A stretch of DNA of 64,000 nt, from contig QXWO01000014.1 of the NCBI GenBank assembly GCA_009911035.1, positions 1-64,000 on the forward strand. The letters are read 5' to 3'. The stretch is from Lachnospiraceae bacterium. GTDB lineage: Bacteria > Bacillota > Clostridia > Lachnospirales > Lachnospiraceae. The position numbers were made by a program, and so were the translations under genes. The first letter of the stretch is position 1. Each line of letters starts with the position of its first letter. The notes below the pieces were generated by a model that worked only from the letters and a program-made list of their open reading frames with translations, did not search any database and had not been told where the DNA came from. Shown piece by piece: positions 32,532-46,408 of this stretch.

Positions 32532-35066
32532 CTACTCTTCATTTTTAATATATGTGATAAAGCAGTTCCCGTTGGACTCGAACCACTCACGGGAATCATT
32601 CATGCCCACCTTATAAACTGTTCCCATCTCCGGGTTCATGACTACGGTATTTTGTTCGTTGAAGCCGATAAGCAAGACCGCAGAACCGTCCTGCATCATC
32701 ACAAGCACCGGAATGTCCTGATTGACATAATACAGAACTGCGTCCAGACTGCATCCCGTCAAATCCAGAATCTGGGCATCAGGCAGGCTGTCTCTTAAGA
32801 TATCAAATACAGATTCCCCCCGGTTCAGCATATATTCCGAATTTCTTACAACTCCCTGATGGGCAAGCATGGCATCCAGACATACCGCCAAGGCATTCTT
32901 TTCCTCGGTCATCAGCTCTCCCTGTATGGCCATGATCTGGTTTTTCAGGCTGCGGTTTCCTTTCATCCACACATAATATCCGTCCTCATTCACCACAACT
33001 CCCGATATCCCGTCAGCGCAGTTGACGGCGCTTCCTTCGTCCGTGTAAATGTCCTCCAGTCCGTTCTTACCATAGACATAATACCTTCCCGCCGTATCCT
33101 CCGAAACCTCAAAGTCTACATTCCTGCTGCCTTCAAAGAGCACCTCCCTTGGCGTAAGGTGTTTCATGGAATCCGCCGCGATTGCTCTTTTTAGAGCGAT
33201 CTGTGTCAGTTTTTCATATTTTTCCGTGATTGCCGTCTCCACCTTATTCTGACTCTCTATAGCAGTCTCGGCATTCATGACCTGGTCGTCCTTTATGGGC
33301 ACATAACCGCCCTGCTCATCTTTTTCCACCCGTGAAAGGATGATCTGGTTGCCGCTTACCCTTCCTTCCGTGATGTAAACACCTGGCTGCTGGTAAACTT
33401 TCAGCACTCCCTTCGTTTCATTTTCAATCTTTACACAGTGCATGGGGAAAATCATATTACCTGTAAAATCCCTGACAATATCCCCCTCTCTTGCAAGGCC
33501 GTAAATCAAATCTTCCTCCATAAACCCAATTGGGATAATGACTTCCCCGGCGCCTGCTGTAATGTTCTTCTGGCTGCCGTTGGTCAGGTTCATAAGAACC
33601 AGTTCCTTTCCCTGATAACCGTTTCCGCCCTTCTGCCAGACAGCCATCTTATTGCTGTCAGATACCTTATAGCTTCCTTCCGCAAGGTCCTCCACTACCA
33701 CCTCGCAGGTTCTGTTCATCACATTCACACTGTAAATCCGGTCCCGCCATTTCAGATAAAGCATACTGTTCCTGTTAATGTAGGAAAGCTGCTCCACCTC
33801 CTCAATCAAAAGGCCCTGAGACTGGCTGCACGGAATGTAAGCCAATTCCTCCACCGTATTGACCACGCTGTCATAATAGCAAATGGAAATGCCCACATTT
33901 CCTTCATGGCGGCCCCTGCTCATATAGCCGTAAACCAGAAAGGTAACATTGCCTCCCTCGTCCACAGTCAGTATTTTGATCCGGTGTCCGTTGTACAGGG
34001 TTCTTTTATCTGTATTGTTTTTGTCGTAAAAGCCGAACAGCAGCGCCATCTTGTTGTCCGCCACATTATAACTGAAAAGCCTGCCCCCTGTGACGAAAGC
34101 AATATTATTCCCGCCGTCGCTTTCCTTAAGCTGTATTTCCTCACTAGTAATACCAAGCACAATTTTGTTGTTGGCGTACACATTGCTTCCGGCATCGAAG
34201 ACCTGATCCATGGTTCTCTCAAAATCCAGAAGATACATCCTATCCTGGGTGTAACGCACACGGTAAAACTCCTTTACCTTATAATAGTCCTTTTCCCTTG
34301 CCCGGGGCATGGATACATAATATTCCTGATAAAAACTTCCTGTCTGGGGCGCCAGTTCCTTAATAGTGATCTGCGGCCTGCTTTCTCTTGTGACCTCCAG
34401 ATCCCCCCATGTGACCTGATAAAAACTGCTGTGGATATCCACCCGTCCATAAGTGGTATTGTCCCCGTCGGCATTGGATTCCATGTACTTGGTCAAATCT
34501 TTGGCTGCCTCTTTGTCAAAGGTTTTACTTGAGAAATCCGCAATATAATCCAGCTTGTCGTCCACATGATATTCCTGCGTGCTGACCACTCTTGTGTAAT
34601 AGCGCACCTGTTTTCCCCCGTCTAAGGTCAGCAGAATCACCAGCAGGTATTCCTTATTGCTTTCGATCAGGTCTTTCAGCCCGAAAGACAGCGAAATGCT
34701 CTCCCCGCTCTGATCATAGTCCTCCACCTGGGTATTTTCGACCAGACGGCTCCCGTCAAGACTACGGACTTCAAAGGCAACTGCGTTGATTTCCCTTCCG
34801 TAAGGGTCAATTTCCAGGCTTATCCTTCTCCCTTCCGTAAGAGGCGTGATACTCTCACGCATCTGCCCTACTTCCATGGCCTCCCGGTATCCGTGCATTT
34901 CATTAATAGAATGTCCGTTATAATTCACCGTTACGACCGGATAAGAAGCTTTTCCCATATCCATTGTCATGTCAGCATTTCCCTGGTTCAAAATGCTGCT
35001 GACAATAAACAGAGTCATAAAAAAGACAACGCTGACGATGGCTCCCTTTATAATCATTTTTTTCAT
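32532..35066 (-). CDS. Large exported protein with degenerate C39-like domain
   Basis: An 844-aa protein anchored by one N-terminal helix (GAIVSVVFFMTLFIVSSIL) and otherwise outside the membrane. Residues about 45-170 are beta-rich. The middle 280-600 looks like a beta-propeller with repeated strands (IVLGITSEEIQL, LFSYNVADNKMALLFGF, IYSVNVMNRT). The last 120 residues resemble a C39-like papain fold: ALAVCLDAMLAHQGV, YYVNQDIPVLVMMQDG and AVLLIGFNEQNTVVMNPEMG. The usual catalytic His before AV is a Ser, so peptidase activity is doubtful. Start at 35066 with GAGG. No established function. Confidence 0.6.
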   Translation of the reverse strand: MKKMIIKGAIVSVVFFMTLFIVSSILNQGNADMTMDMGKASYPVVTVNYNGHSINEMHGYREAMEVGQMRESITPLTEGRRISLEIDPYGREINAVAFEVRSLDGSRLVENTQVEDYDQSGESISLSFGLKDLIESNKEYLLVILLTLDGGKQVRYYTRVVSTQEYHVDDKLDYIADFSSKTFDKEAAKDLTKYMESNADGDNTTYGRVDIHSSFYQVTWGDLEVTRESRPQITIKELAPQTGSFYQEYYVSMPRAREKDYYKVKEFYRVRYTQDRMYLLDFERTMDQVFDAGSNVYANNKIVLGITSEEIQLKESDGGNNIAFVTGGRLFSYNVADNKMALLFGFYDKNNTDKRTLYNGHRIKILTVDEGGNVTFLVYGYMSRGRHEGNVGISICYYDSVVNTVEELAYIPCSQSQGLLIEEVEQLSYINRNSMLYLKWRDRIYSVNVMNRTCEVVVEDLAEGSYKVSDSNKMAVWQKGGNGYQGKELVLMNLTNGSQKNITAGAGEVIIPIGFMEEDLIYGLAREGDIVRDFTGNMIFPMHCVKIENETKGVLKVYQQPGVYITEGRVSGNQIILSRVEKDEQGGYVPIKDDQVMNAETAIESQNKVETAITEKYEKLTQIALKRAIAADSMKHLTPREVLFEGSRNVDFEVSEDTAGRYYVYGKNGLEDIYTDEGSAVNCADGISGVVVNEDGYYVWMKGNRSLKNQIMAIQGELMTEEKNALAVCLDAMLAHQGVVRNSEYMLNRGESVFDILRDSLPDAQILDLTGCSLDAVLYYVNQDIPVLVMMQDGSAVLLIGFNEQNTVVMNPEMGTVYKVGMNDSREWFESNGNCFITYIKNEE

Positions 35067-35097
35067 AATATTCCTCATTTCTGCTTAAAACACAGCG

Positions 35098-36252
35098 CTA
35101 TTGCCCCATCAGTCTCTGCAAAGTGGTTTCCACGTTAAGAAACCGGGCCATGTCCCCGGCTTTCGTGTCCTTCTCCCCGCCCCGGCCATTGCGCCGGACC
35201 GCCCTTATCAGTATATTCTTGGGCGTATGTTCCATGTCAATAAATTCCAGCACCTGGGTATCATACCCGGCTTCCTCCAGAAGGCAGGCACGTATACCGT
35301 CCGTCACAAGCGCAGCCATCCGCTCTTTCAAAAGCCCGTACCGAAGAACCGGAGAAAGGATTTCATTTTCAATCTGCCTGTTGACCTCATGCTGACAGCA
35401 GGGCACTGTAAAAATAACTTTCGCATTCCAGTCAACGGCCTTCTTTATGGCATGATCCGTAGCTGTATCGCAGGCATGGAGGGTGACTACCATGTCCACC
35501 ACCTCCCCTGCGTCATTATAGGCACTGATATCCCCCTGCAAAAAGTTAAGCTTCCCATAGCCGTACTTCCTGGCCAGACGGTTGCAGTTCTCAATCACCT
35601 CCTCCTTTAGATCCAGTCCCGTGACAGATACATCCAGCCCTTTCATCTCATGAAGATAATAATAAAGGGCAAACGTCAGATAAGACTTTCCACATCCGAA
35701 ATCAATGATGCGCACCGTTTCCTGCCGGTTAAGTACAGGCAGCACATCCTCCACAAACTCCAGATAGCGGTTGATCTGCTTAAACTTGTCATACCGGGCA
35801 TGAACAATCTTACCTTCCTTTGTCTGGACCCCCAGATCAATCAGGAAAGGAACCGGCTTACCTTCTTCTAGAATGTATCTCTTTGTCCTGTTATGAGACA
35901 TATCCGGCATTCCATCCGGCCCGCCGCCTTTGTTTTTCTGCTCCTTTATGGTAACAGTGCCTTTCTTTCCCACCAGCACATGCATCTTCCCGTCCATAGT
36001 CTGGGCCTCAAGCTGCTTAAAATCTGCTTCCATATAACCTGCAATATTCTCCAGCATTTCTTCCTTCGTTCTGTTTTTATGAAAAACCTGCGGCCCCTTC
36101 CACAAAGTCTCCTGAAAACAGACCTCCCCCTTCACCATCACGGGCCGCACCTTTATTTTTAAAACATCCGTCTTACTTCTCGGATTGCTGATTATGATCT
36201 GATAAAGCCTGTCCGACAGGACCTCTGCCAGCTTTCTTCTTAACTCTTCCAT
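35098..36252 (-). CDS. SAM-dependent methyltransferase (Methyltransf_32/METTL25-like)
   Basis: A 384-aa class I methyltransferase. An N-terminal 150-residue region precedes the Rossmann domain with motif I IIDFGCGKSYLTFALYYYLH, GLDLKEEVIENC, TLHACDTATDHAI and VPCCQHEVN. This set is typical of the METTL25/RRNAD-like family that probably methylates RNA or translation factors; the bacterial substrate is unknown. Start at 36252 with GGAGA. Confidence 0.8.
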   Translation of the reverse strand: MEELRRKLAEVLSDRLYQIIISNPRSKTDVLKIKVRPVMVKGEVCFQETLWKGPQVFHKNRTKEEMLENIAGYMEADFKQLEAQTMDGKMHVLVGKKGTVTIKEQKNKGGGPDGMPDMSHNRTKRYILEEGKPVPFLIDLGVQTKEGKIVHARYDKFKQINRYLEFVEDVLPVLNRQETVRIIDFGCGKSYLTFALYYYLHEMKGLDVSVTGLDLKEEVIENCNRLARKYGYGKLNFLQGDISAYNDAGEVVDMVVTLHACDTATDHAIKKAVDWNAKVIFTVPCCQHEVNRQIENEILSPVLRYGLLKERMAALVTDGIRACLLEEAGYDTQVLEFIDMEHTPKNILIRAVRRNGRGGEKDTKAGDMARFLNVETTLQRLMGQ

Positions 36253-36401
36253 CTTTTCTCCAATCTGGCAGACACTGCCGCCCTGTTTTATAGCTCGTCT
36301 TATACGAAAAATATAGCCATAACCAGAATAATTTCCAAACACACTCTGACGTCATGACTATATTTTACTTATTTACCTGCAAAACCACAACTAAAACTTT
36401 A

Positions 36402-36791
36402 TCAGAATCTGAGAATCCCTCTCCTGCTATTATGTCTCCTTTTATAGATTTCATAACACAGTAGAATTTGGACCAAGTCCCCCATCCACTCCCATTTCTC
36501 CGGCATATCCCCGCATGACGGGTCTACTTTTTCATCCTCTCTCCTGATCCGGTCCGTTATGTCCTTCGACAGTTTGTAAAGCTGCCATTTATCCGGATAT
36601 TCATCATAAATCATGCTGCCCTCATAGTCCAGCTTATCTAAAATGCCGCTTATTACCTTCTGATACCGCTTTGCTTCCTTCGGATACATCTGCTGCAAAT
36701 ATTCCAGATCTCTGATAATCGTTTCCTCTTCCTCATAATACATGGGGAGGGGGTATGTCATATAAAAAGGCAAAATCTTACGCTCATACAT
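36402..36791 (-). CDS. Conserved hypothetical protein
   Basis: A 129-aa soluble helical protein (MYERKILPFYMTYPLPMYYE, then long helices and YPKEAKRYQKVISGILDKLD). It follows the DUF4129 gene by 31 bp in the same direction. An upstream in-frame extension overlaps that gene and lacks a site, so the ATG at 36791 is chosen. No function recognised. Confidence 0.6.
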   Translation of the reverse strand: MYERKILPFYMTYPLPMYYEEEETIIRDLEYLQQMYPKEAKRYQKVISGILDKLDYEGSMIYDEYPDKWQLYKLSKDITDRIRREDEKVDPSCGDMPEKWEWMGDLVQILLCYEIYKRRHNSRRGILRF

Positions 36792-36822
36792 ATGGATGTA
36801 CTTCCTAGCTTCTTTACACCTA

Positions 36823-38160
36823 TCATATGCGTTTTCCTTCCTGCCTGTGAAACCTTCCCTGCAAAAGTTCTCCTGAAAGGGCCTTTGCCTGCCGCACATC
36901 CTCCCCGGTGCATAGTCCCCTTCCATACCGTGCTTTCTCATAAAGCTGTGCAAAATCATCTGCCTGAGACGCCCGGTCTGGAAACAGCGCACCACAGCAC
37001 TCCCGCGCGGTGGCATATTTTAGGATATCCGTCTTCTTTTCCCCCATCCAGGCCGGGGCGCCCTCTGTCAAAGTCTTCCGGTAGATCCGCCGTATCTTCT
37101 CCTCCGGCGAGAAAGGCCCTTTCATTCTGTCCCAGACGCCGCCCCCTTTAGCCCGCCTCTCCCTGGGCAAAATACGCTCCGCCTGCTCTGTGTAAGGCTC
37201 CCCTTTCATCGCCCTGCCTTTTCTTTTCCTCCCAAATCCCGACTGCAACAGCCGGACAAGCGCCACCGCCGTAAAAATGGAAAACCCTGCAATAATACAG
37301 AAAGCTGACGCCGTAAAAAGAAAATCCAGAACTTTAAGCAGCAAAGACTTCTTTACTGGCTCCCCTGCCATATCAAGGATATTCTCCATGGCTTCCTGGG
37401 ACAGTGTCGGTATCTCCTGTTCTATTTCCTGTTTCGGAAGCAGAGAAATTAGGAAAGTCAGAAATCTTACAAATAATTGACGGAGCCCTTCAGAGAACTT
37501 TTCCATCAGCGCCCTGTCCGAGCAAATAAATGCCATCACAGCCGCCACCGCTGTAAATCCTCCCGCCACGCCCAGCGCAGGATAAAAAATATGATCCGCT
37601 GCCATACTGCCGCTGCTGCGTGTATTCATATCCACATAATAAAGAAACTGCCTTAAAAAATAATAGATCAGATAGCCTGCCAGAAAGAAAATCGTCTGTT
37701 CCAACAAGAAAGCCGTGTTTTGTCCCTGCCCCAGAGTACCGTCCAAAATGTACAATGCGAAAAAGACTCCCACGGCCGCCGCCGGATGAGTCGCTTCCAT
37801 CCCCCGCTTCTGCCCCTTCACCCTTTTACTGATGCTAAGCAGCATGAAAATGCTGACCATCCCTGCCATGATCACCTTCGGAAAGAAGCTGTTTTCATAA
37901 AAGAAAATAATTCCCGCCACCGGAAGAACATGGAGCATCAGAAAAACAGGTAGCCTTTCAGACACCTCCCTGAGAAAGTAATAAAACAGAAGCACCAGTG
38001 CCGGAAGCCAGAATCCTTCTGCCCCCATCCGGTGCTTAGCCGTTCCTGCCTGGACAATAACAGCGGCCGCAAATGCAGGCAGGAAATTTAAAATTTCCGC
38101 CACTATATTCTGAATGATTTCAACTTTTTTATAAAATTCTCCATTTCCCGTCTTATTCAT
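36823..38160 (-). CDS. DUF4129-like multi-pass membrane protein
   Basis: A 445-aa membrane protein with about seven hydrophobic helices in the first 330 residues. A cytoplasmic C-terminal domain resembles DUF4129: EEKIRRIYRKTLTEGAPAWM, ILKYATARECCGALFPDRAS and DFAQLYEKARYG. It is the third member of a MoxR-DUF58-DUF4129 cluster, where the partner is often a transglutaminase-like protein; here no transglutaminase domain is visible. GGAGGAG precedes the ATG, and the start overlaps the DUF58 stop by 8 bp. Confidence 0.7.
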   Translation of the reverse strand: MNKTGNGEFYKKVEIIQNIVAEILNFLPAFAAAVIVQAGTAKHRMGAEGFWLPALVLLFYYFLREVSERLPVFLMLHVLPVAGIIFFYENSFFPKVIMAGMVSIFMLLSISKRVKGQKRGMEATHPAAAVGVFFALYILDGTLGQGQNTAFLLEQTIFFLAGYLIYYFLRQFLYYVDMNTRSSGSMAADHIFYPALGVAGGFTAVAAVMAFICSDRALMEKFSEGLRQLFVRFLTFLISLLPKQEIEQEIPTLSQEAMENILDMAGEPVKKSLLLKVLDFLFTASAFCIIAGFSIFTAVALVRLLQSGFGRKRKGRAMKGEPYTEQAERILPRERRAKGGGVWDRMKGPFSPEEKIRRIYRKTLTEGAPAWMGEKKTDILKYATARECCGALFPDRASQADDFAQLYEKARYGRGLCTGEDVRQAKALSGELLQGRFHRQEGKRI

Positions 38161-39283
38161 CCGGCTCCTCCAAAAGGAAAACTGTCCTGTCTGCAAGACA
38201 GGCCTCTGCCTTCTGATCCTCTGCTTTTTTGACAGGGCATATCCAGACAAAATCTTCCCCCGCTTCCGCCCTGTAGCGCACCACCATTTCCTGAAAATCG
38301 TCATGCTGATCAGGCGAGATGAATACCGTAAAGATGCTCTCACCCTTTGCAAACAGCCTTTCCTTAAAACAATCCTCAAATTTATCCATGGGAGATTCCA
38401 CATCCAGTCTGGCAAGGGATTTTAGTACCTCGTCCATGCCTGAAGCATCGGTGATTTCCTCCATCTCAAGGCACTGGCCGGATACACAGTCCCCCGCATT
38501 GGCAAAAATGCTGACACGGATTCCCTGATACAGCAGTTCTTCTGTAAGATGGGCACAGATACAGATTCCCATCTCCAGAAGTTCTTCCTGCCGCAGCACG
38601 CCGCGGTCATCCAGATTCATGAAAATGCGTACACTGCTCACCGCCGTATGATCCTTCACATTGACCTTTAGCTCCCCGGTCTTTGCCGTAGCCTTCCAGT
38701 TGATAGCCTTGACCTCATCGTAGGGCTCATATTCCCGGATGCCCCTGTGGGTAAATGGATCTGCCAGCTCATACCTTCTGGCAGTTACCTCCCCGCAGAC
38801 CTGTTTCAGCGCAGGTGAGATCTTTTGGGCTGCAAGAGCCTTGGGAAGCACATAGAGCACAGTGTCTGCGGAAATACTTTCCACCATTTCCTCGGAAAAA
38901 AACAAATCTGCCCCTACAAGATCAATATGGTATATCCCATAATACCCTCTTTTCCTGCAATGAATCTGATGGCTCCGGGTGATTCTTTGGTAAGGCCGGA
39001 TGCTGAACAAATCGTTCCGGTAATACTTGTCCGTCACACTTCCCGTCTCCCCTTGCGGGAATTCCAGCTGCCGGGAGCACTGGAATTTTACTTTCAAAGA
39101 AGGCAGAGGAAGCCTTTTTCTGTTTTCCACGATTTCAAGGAGCTTTACCTCCTCCCCCTCACGCACCATTTCCTCCTCAAATTCCAGCTTAACTGATACC
39201 CCTCGGTTCCACCAACGCCTATATAATCCCCGCTGTAACGTAAACAGCAGCAAAAGAAATATACCTGCAAAAATAATTACCAT
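38153..39283 (-). CDS. DUF58 domain protein
   Basis: A 376-aa protein with an N-terminal hydrophobic helix (VIIFAGIFLLLLFTL), an extended beta region and the DUF58 core: FTHRGIREYEPYDEVKAINW followed by KATAKTGELKVNVKD and a von Willebrand-like fold (VRIFMNLDD). DUF58 proteins are operon partners of MoxR ATPases and presumed to be assembled or activated by them. Start at 39283 with GAGG 6 nt upstream. Confidence 0.88.
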   Translation of the reverse strand: MVIIFAGIFLLLLFTLQRGLYRRWWNRGVSVKLEFEEEMVREGEEVKLLEIVENRKRLPLPSLKVKFQCSRQLEFPQGETGSVTDKYYRNDLFSIRPYQRITRSHQIHCRKRGYYGIYHIDLVGADLFFSEEMVESISADTVLYVLPKALAAQKISPALKQVCGEVTARRYELADPFTHRGIREYEPYDEVKAINWKATAKTGELKVNVKDHTAVSSVRIFMNLDDRGVLRQEELLEMGICICAHLTEELLYQGIRVSIFANAGDCVSGQCLEMEEITDASGMDEVLKSLARLDVESPMDKFEDCFKERLFAKGESIFTVFISPDQHDDFQEMVVRYRAEAGEDFVWICPVKKAEDQKAEACLADRTVFLLEEPDE

Positions 39284-39319
39284 AATCATCCTCTATCTGA
39301 AAGTAAATGATCTGCCCGT

Positions 39320-40303
39320 TTATTGTCCCTGTCCCAGAGTGCCTGCCAGCCGCTGCAGATTTTCTGTAGGCGCAGGGACACTATCAAGAATTTCCCTGAT
39401 CATATTTTCCGCCTCATTTCCCCTTCCGAAACCATAAGACAGTTTTAATCTGTGGGCCAGGACCGGAGCAGCCAGTTCCTTCACATCATCGGGTATACAA
39501 TATTCCCTTCCTTTAAGCGCCCCATAAGCTTTTACTGCCCTTAGAAGGGCAAGAGCAGCCCTGGGACTGGCTCCCATTACGACTTTATCTCTCTTTCGGG
39601 TGGCTGTGATGATTTCCACAAGATACCTTTCAATCTCCGGATGCACGAAAATCTCCTGTATTTTCACCTTTGCCTCATGAATCTCCCGAAGGCTCACCAC
39701 TTGCGAAAGGCTCTCATAAGGATCCTCTTTCCCATAAATATTCAACATACGGATTTCCTCTTCTTTGGATGGAAGACCCACACTAAGACGCATCATGAAA
39801 CGGTCCAATTGGGCCTCCGGCAATGGGAATGTACCCGCCGTTTCCACTGGGTTCTGGGTGGCAATAACGAAAAACGGCTCCGCAAGCTGAAATCTTTCCC
39901 CGTCAGCCGTCACCTGTCTTTCCTCCATGCACTCCAAAAGCCCCGACTGGGTTCTGGGCGTAGCGCGGTTGATCTCATCCGCCAGCAGAATATTGGTGAA
40001 AACCGGACCTTTGCGCATGTCAAATTCCCCTGTCTTTCGGTTAAACACATGCATCCCCGTTACATCTCCCGGAAGCAGGTCCGGAGTAAACTGAATCCGG
40101 GCAAAGCTCCCCTCTAAGGATGCCGCCAGCGCTTTGGCCATCTTCGTCTTCCCTGTCCCCGGCATATCCTCAAGAAGTACATGACCGTCCGCCAAAAGGG
40201 CTGTCACCACAAGCCCTATGGTTCGCTCCTTCCCAACAATGACCCTCCCAATATTATGTACCAGATTCTTCCCGATTTCCTCAACCTGTTTTATATCCAT
40301 CAT
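39320..40303 (-). CDS. MoxR family AAA+ ATPase
   Basis: A 327-aa AAA+ chaperone-like ATPase. Walker A is EDMPGTGKTKMAKALA, Walker B ILLADEINRATPRTQ, then sensor 1 FVIATQNPVE and sensor 2 SPRAALALLRA. MoxR proteins mature VWA/DUF58-containing partners using ATP; that partner is the next gene. First gene of the three-gene cluster. Confidence 0.93.
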   Translation of the reverse strand: MMDIKQVEEIGKNLVHNIGRVIVGKERTIGLVVTALLADGHVLLEDMPGTGKTKMAKALAASLEGSFARIQFTPDLLPGDVTGMHVFNRKTGEFDMRKGPVFTNILLADEINRATPRTQSGLLECMEERQVTADGERFQLAEPFFVIATQNPVETAGTFPLPEAQLDRFMMRLSVGLPSKEEEIRMLNIYGKEDPYESLSQVVSLREIHEAKVKIQEIFVHPEIERYLVEIITATRKRDKVVMGASPRAALALLRAVKAYGALKGREYCIPDDVKELAAPVLAHRLKLSYGFGRGNEAENMIREILDSVPAPTENLQRLAGTLGQGQ

Positions 40304-40445
40304 CCACTTCTCCTTCCCATTACCTGCCTCCCTGATCTTGTGTCATAACGCCCTGCCTCCGCCTTTTTACGCCCAATTACAGCGGTTCTGCAGCGCTCCT
40401 TAAAGGCAACAAACGCTGCCACGCTCTGCGAGCCATCTTATTGTA

Positions 40446-40479
40446 ATAAAAGGCGTATATTTTCATATACGCCTTTTAT
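40446..40479 (-). terminator. atp operon terminator
   Basis: Perfect 14-bp arms (ATAAAAGGCGTATA and its complement) with a 6-nt loop, 12 bp past the atpC stop. T-run included in the arm. Confidence 0.85.
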
Positions 40480-40490
40480 CAACCGTTACT

Positions 40491-40895
40491 CTATTTAATT
40501 ACATGAATACGGGCAAGCGCTCTCTGCAATGCCGTCTCTGCACGCAGAATATCCGTTTCCGGCGTCTTGCTGCGGATTCTTTCCTCCGCACGCTCCTTTG
40601 CGGCTTCGGCACGGCCTGCATCAATTTCTTCCGGCCACTCGATGATTTCGGCAAGAATTACCACTTCATCCTGCAAAATTTCTGCAAATCCTGCATGGAG
40701 AGCCGCCTCTTTCATCCCGCCTTCCTCTGTAATGGTCAGAATACCGGGACTTATGATCACCGTAGTGGGCACATGCTGCTTATAAATTCCTATTTCGCCT
40801 TCTGTGGTATTAAATTCCACCATGGAGGCTTCTCCCTCATAAAACACACGGTCAGGAGTAATAATCCTCAAAGTAAATAAATTGTTATCTGCCAT
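40491..40895 (-). CDS. atpC: ATP synthase epsilon subunit
   Basis: A 134-aa central-stalk subunit. The N-terminal beta sandwich has LRIITPDRVFYEGEASMVEF and the C-terminal helical hairpin runs from DAGRAEAAKERAEERI. It couples rotation to catalysis and can inhibit ATP hydrolysis. Last gene of the operon, 18 bp after atpD. Confidence 0.95.
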   Translation of the reverse strand: MADNNLFTLRIITPDRVFYEGEASMVEFNTTEGEIGIYKQHVPTTVIISPGILTITEEGGMKEAALHAGFAEILQDEVVILAEIIEWPEEIDAGRAEAAKERAEERIRSKTPETDILRAETALQRALARIHVIK

Positions 40896-40913
40896 ATGCT
40901 TTTCCCCCCGTAA

Positions 40914-42395
<1,482 letters not shown>

Positions 42396-43268
42396 TTAAG
42401 AAATTGCATTTGCACCTGCAATAATCTCCGTCAGTTCCTGTGTAATGGAGCCCTGACGCGCCCTGTTGTACATCAGTGTCAGATGGTCTATCATTTCTTC
42501 TGCATTGCTGGTAGCCGAATCCATCGCCTGCATTCTGGCTCCGTTTTCACTGGCTACCGCCTCAATCATACCGCCATAAATCAGGCTGGTTATATACTTG
42601 GGTATGAGCAGATTTAAAGCTTCCTCGTCCTCAGGCTCAAAGTTCATGGGCGCCCTGCCATCCTGGGCATTCTCTCCGCTTCCCTCAGGGGCTTCTTCCC
42701 CGTTTATTTCCACAGGAAGAAGCTTTAACAGGGTGGGTACATGGACCACCGTATTTTTAAATCCGGTGTAAGCGAGATAAATCTCACTGATTTCACCTTT
42801 GGAAAAAGCCGCCAGCACTTCTTTGCAGATTGCCATAGCATCCACGTAGGCAGGCTCCTCAATCACATCGGAGTAATCCGCCTTGATCTCATACTGCCTC
42901 TGCAGTGCTTCTTTTCCCTTTTTGCCGATTGCATAAACTGCCAGGTCTTCTTCCGCAAGCTCCCCTCTTGTAATCAGTTTGACTACATTCGAGTTATAGC
43001 CGCCAGCCAGCCCTCTGTTGGACGTAATCACAATTACTGCTTTTTTGCCTGCCTCTCCGGATTTCAGATATTTGTGATCTAAATTCTTTGTCCTTTTTAA
43101 TATAGAGCTGACTGTATCGTACATACAGTGGAAATAATTCCCGGATTTTTCTGCATTCTGCTTTGCTCTTTGCAGCTTAACAGTGGAAACAAGCTTCATG
43201 GCCTTGGTAATCTGCTGGGTGCTCTGAATACTGCCCTTACGCCTTTTTATGTCTCTCATCGAAGCCAT
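42396..43268 (-). CDS. atpG: ATP synthase gamma subunit
   Basis: A 290-aa rotor subunit with the typical N-terminal MRDIKRRKGSIQSTQQITKA and C-terminal ATSNAEEMIDHLTLMYNRAR. An acidic, Gly-rich insertion at about 190-213 (EAPEGSGENAQDG) is unlike E. coli and may be lineage-specific. Confidence 0.97.
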   Translation of the reverse strand: MASMRDIKRRKGSIQSTQQITKAMKLVSTVKLQRAKQNAEKSGNYFHCMYDTVSSILKRTKNLDHKYLKSGEAGKKAVIVITSNRGLAGGYNSNVVKLITRGELAEEDLAVYAIGKKGKEALQRQYEIKADYSDVIEEPAYVDAMAICKEVLAAFSKGEISEIYLAYTGFKNTVVHVPTLLKLLPVEINGEEAPEGSGENAQDGRAPMNFEPEDEEALNLLIPKYITSLIYGGMIEAVASENGARMQAMDSATSNAEEMIDHLTLMYNRARQGSITQELTEIIAGANAIS

Positions 43269-43321
43269 AATGTCACCTTATCCTTATCTTTTTCCTTAAG
43301 GAAAAGCCCGGTGGGCCTCCC

Positions 43322-45397
<2,076 letters not shown>

Positions 45398-45410
<13 letters not shown>

Positions 45411-45916
45411 GTGCTCTCACCTATTTCCTTTAACGTTTCATTTACCAGGCTTTCCTGTATAGCTGTATCAATAGATGCTTTTACCACCTTGCCGGCCATC
45501 ATGGACGCAAGCACTACCATCTCACGCTTCACATCGTCTGCGGCTTTCTGCTTCTCAAGCTCGGCTTCCACCCTGGCTCTCTCAATGATCCTTGCGGCTT
45601 CTTCCTTTGCCTCAGCTACAATTTTATTCTCGTTCTCCATTGCACGTTTTCTGGCATCACTTAAAATTTCTTCCGCTTCCCTGTCAATGTTCTTAATCTT
45701 TTCTTCATATTGAAGTTTAAGCCCGGCCGCATCTTCTTTATCCTTAGCCGCATTATCCAGCTCATCCTTTATCTTTTTCTGCCTTTTGGCAAGCATCTCC
45801 CTTACCGGATTAAACAGAAAATAAGATGCCACAAGAAACAGCGTAAAGATGGCAATGATCATAAGCGTGGCATCCGCCAGAAGCTGCAGGTCAAGGTCAA
45901 ACAATCTGGGTTCCAT
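45398..45916 (-). CDS. atpF: ATP synthase b subunit
   Basis: A 172-aa stator subunit. One N-terminal membrane helix (TLMIIAIFTLFLVASYFLF) is followed by a long charged coiled coil. Start ATG with GGAGG. It overlaps atpH and lies 180 bp after atpE, a gap with strong hairpins. Confidence 0.95.
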
Positions 45917-46096
45917 CCATAAACCTCCTTTCTCTCCCTATTAGTTCAAACTGCCCTCTCATTTCTCCCGGAAGTTCATTCCCTCCCGGACAGCACAAAT
46001 TTCCGAAACGGCTTCAGACATTTTGGAAATTTGCAAGCAAACATTAGTTTTTCTTAAGCAGCGTCCTGTGCTGCTTTAGAAAAACTTTTGCTCGTT
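45917..46096 (-). promoter_or_regulatory. Hairpin-rich atpE-atpF intercistronic region
   Basis: Two long hairpins lie between the c and b genes: 46046-46086 (17-bp arms beginning AGTTTTTCT, 7-nt loop, just past the atpE stop) and 45996-46033 (arms CAAATTTCC/GGAAATTTG). A GC-rich dyad around CCCGG at 45967-45989 follows. Such structures commonly stabilise upstream mRNA or partly terminate, and would favour the c subunit, which is needed in many copies. Confidence 0.6.

Positions 46097-46408
<312 letters not shown>

Noticed and set aside
33438-34532. 364-aa plus-strand frame over the 844-aa gene
   Set aside because: Antisense shadow with no recognisable domain, opposite a frame with a signal anchor and ribosome site.
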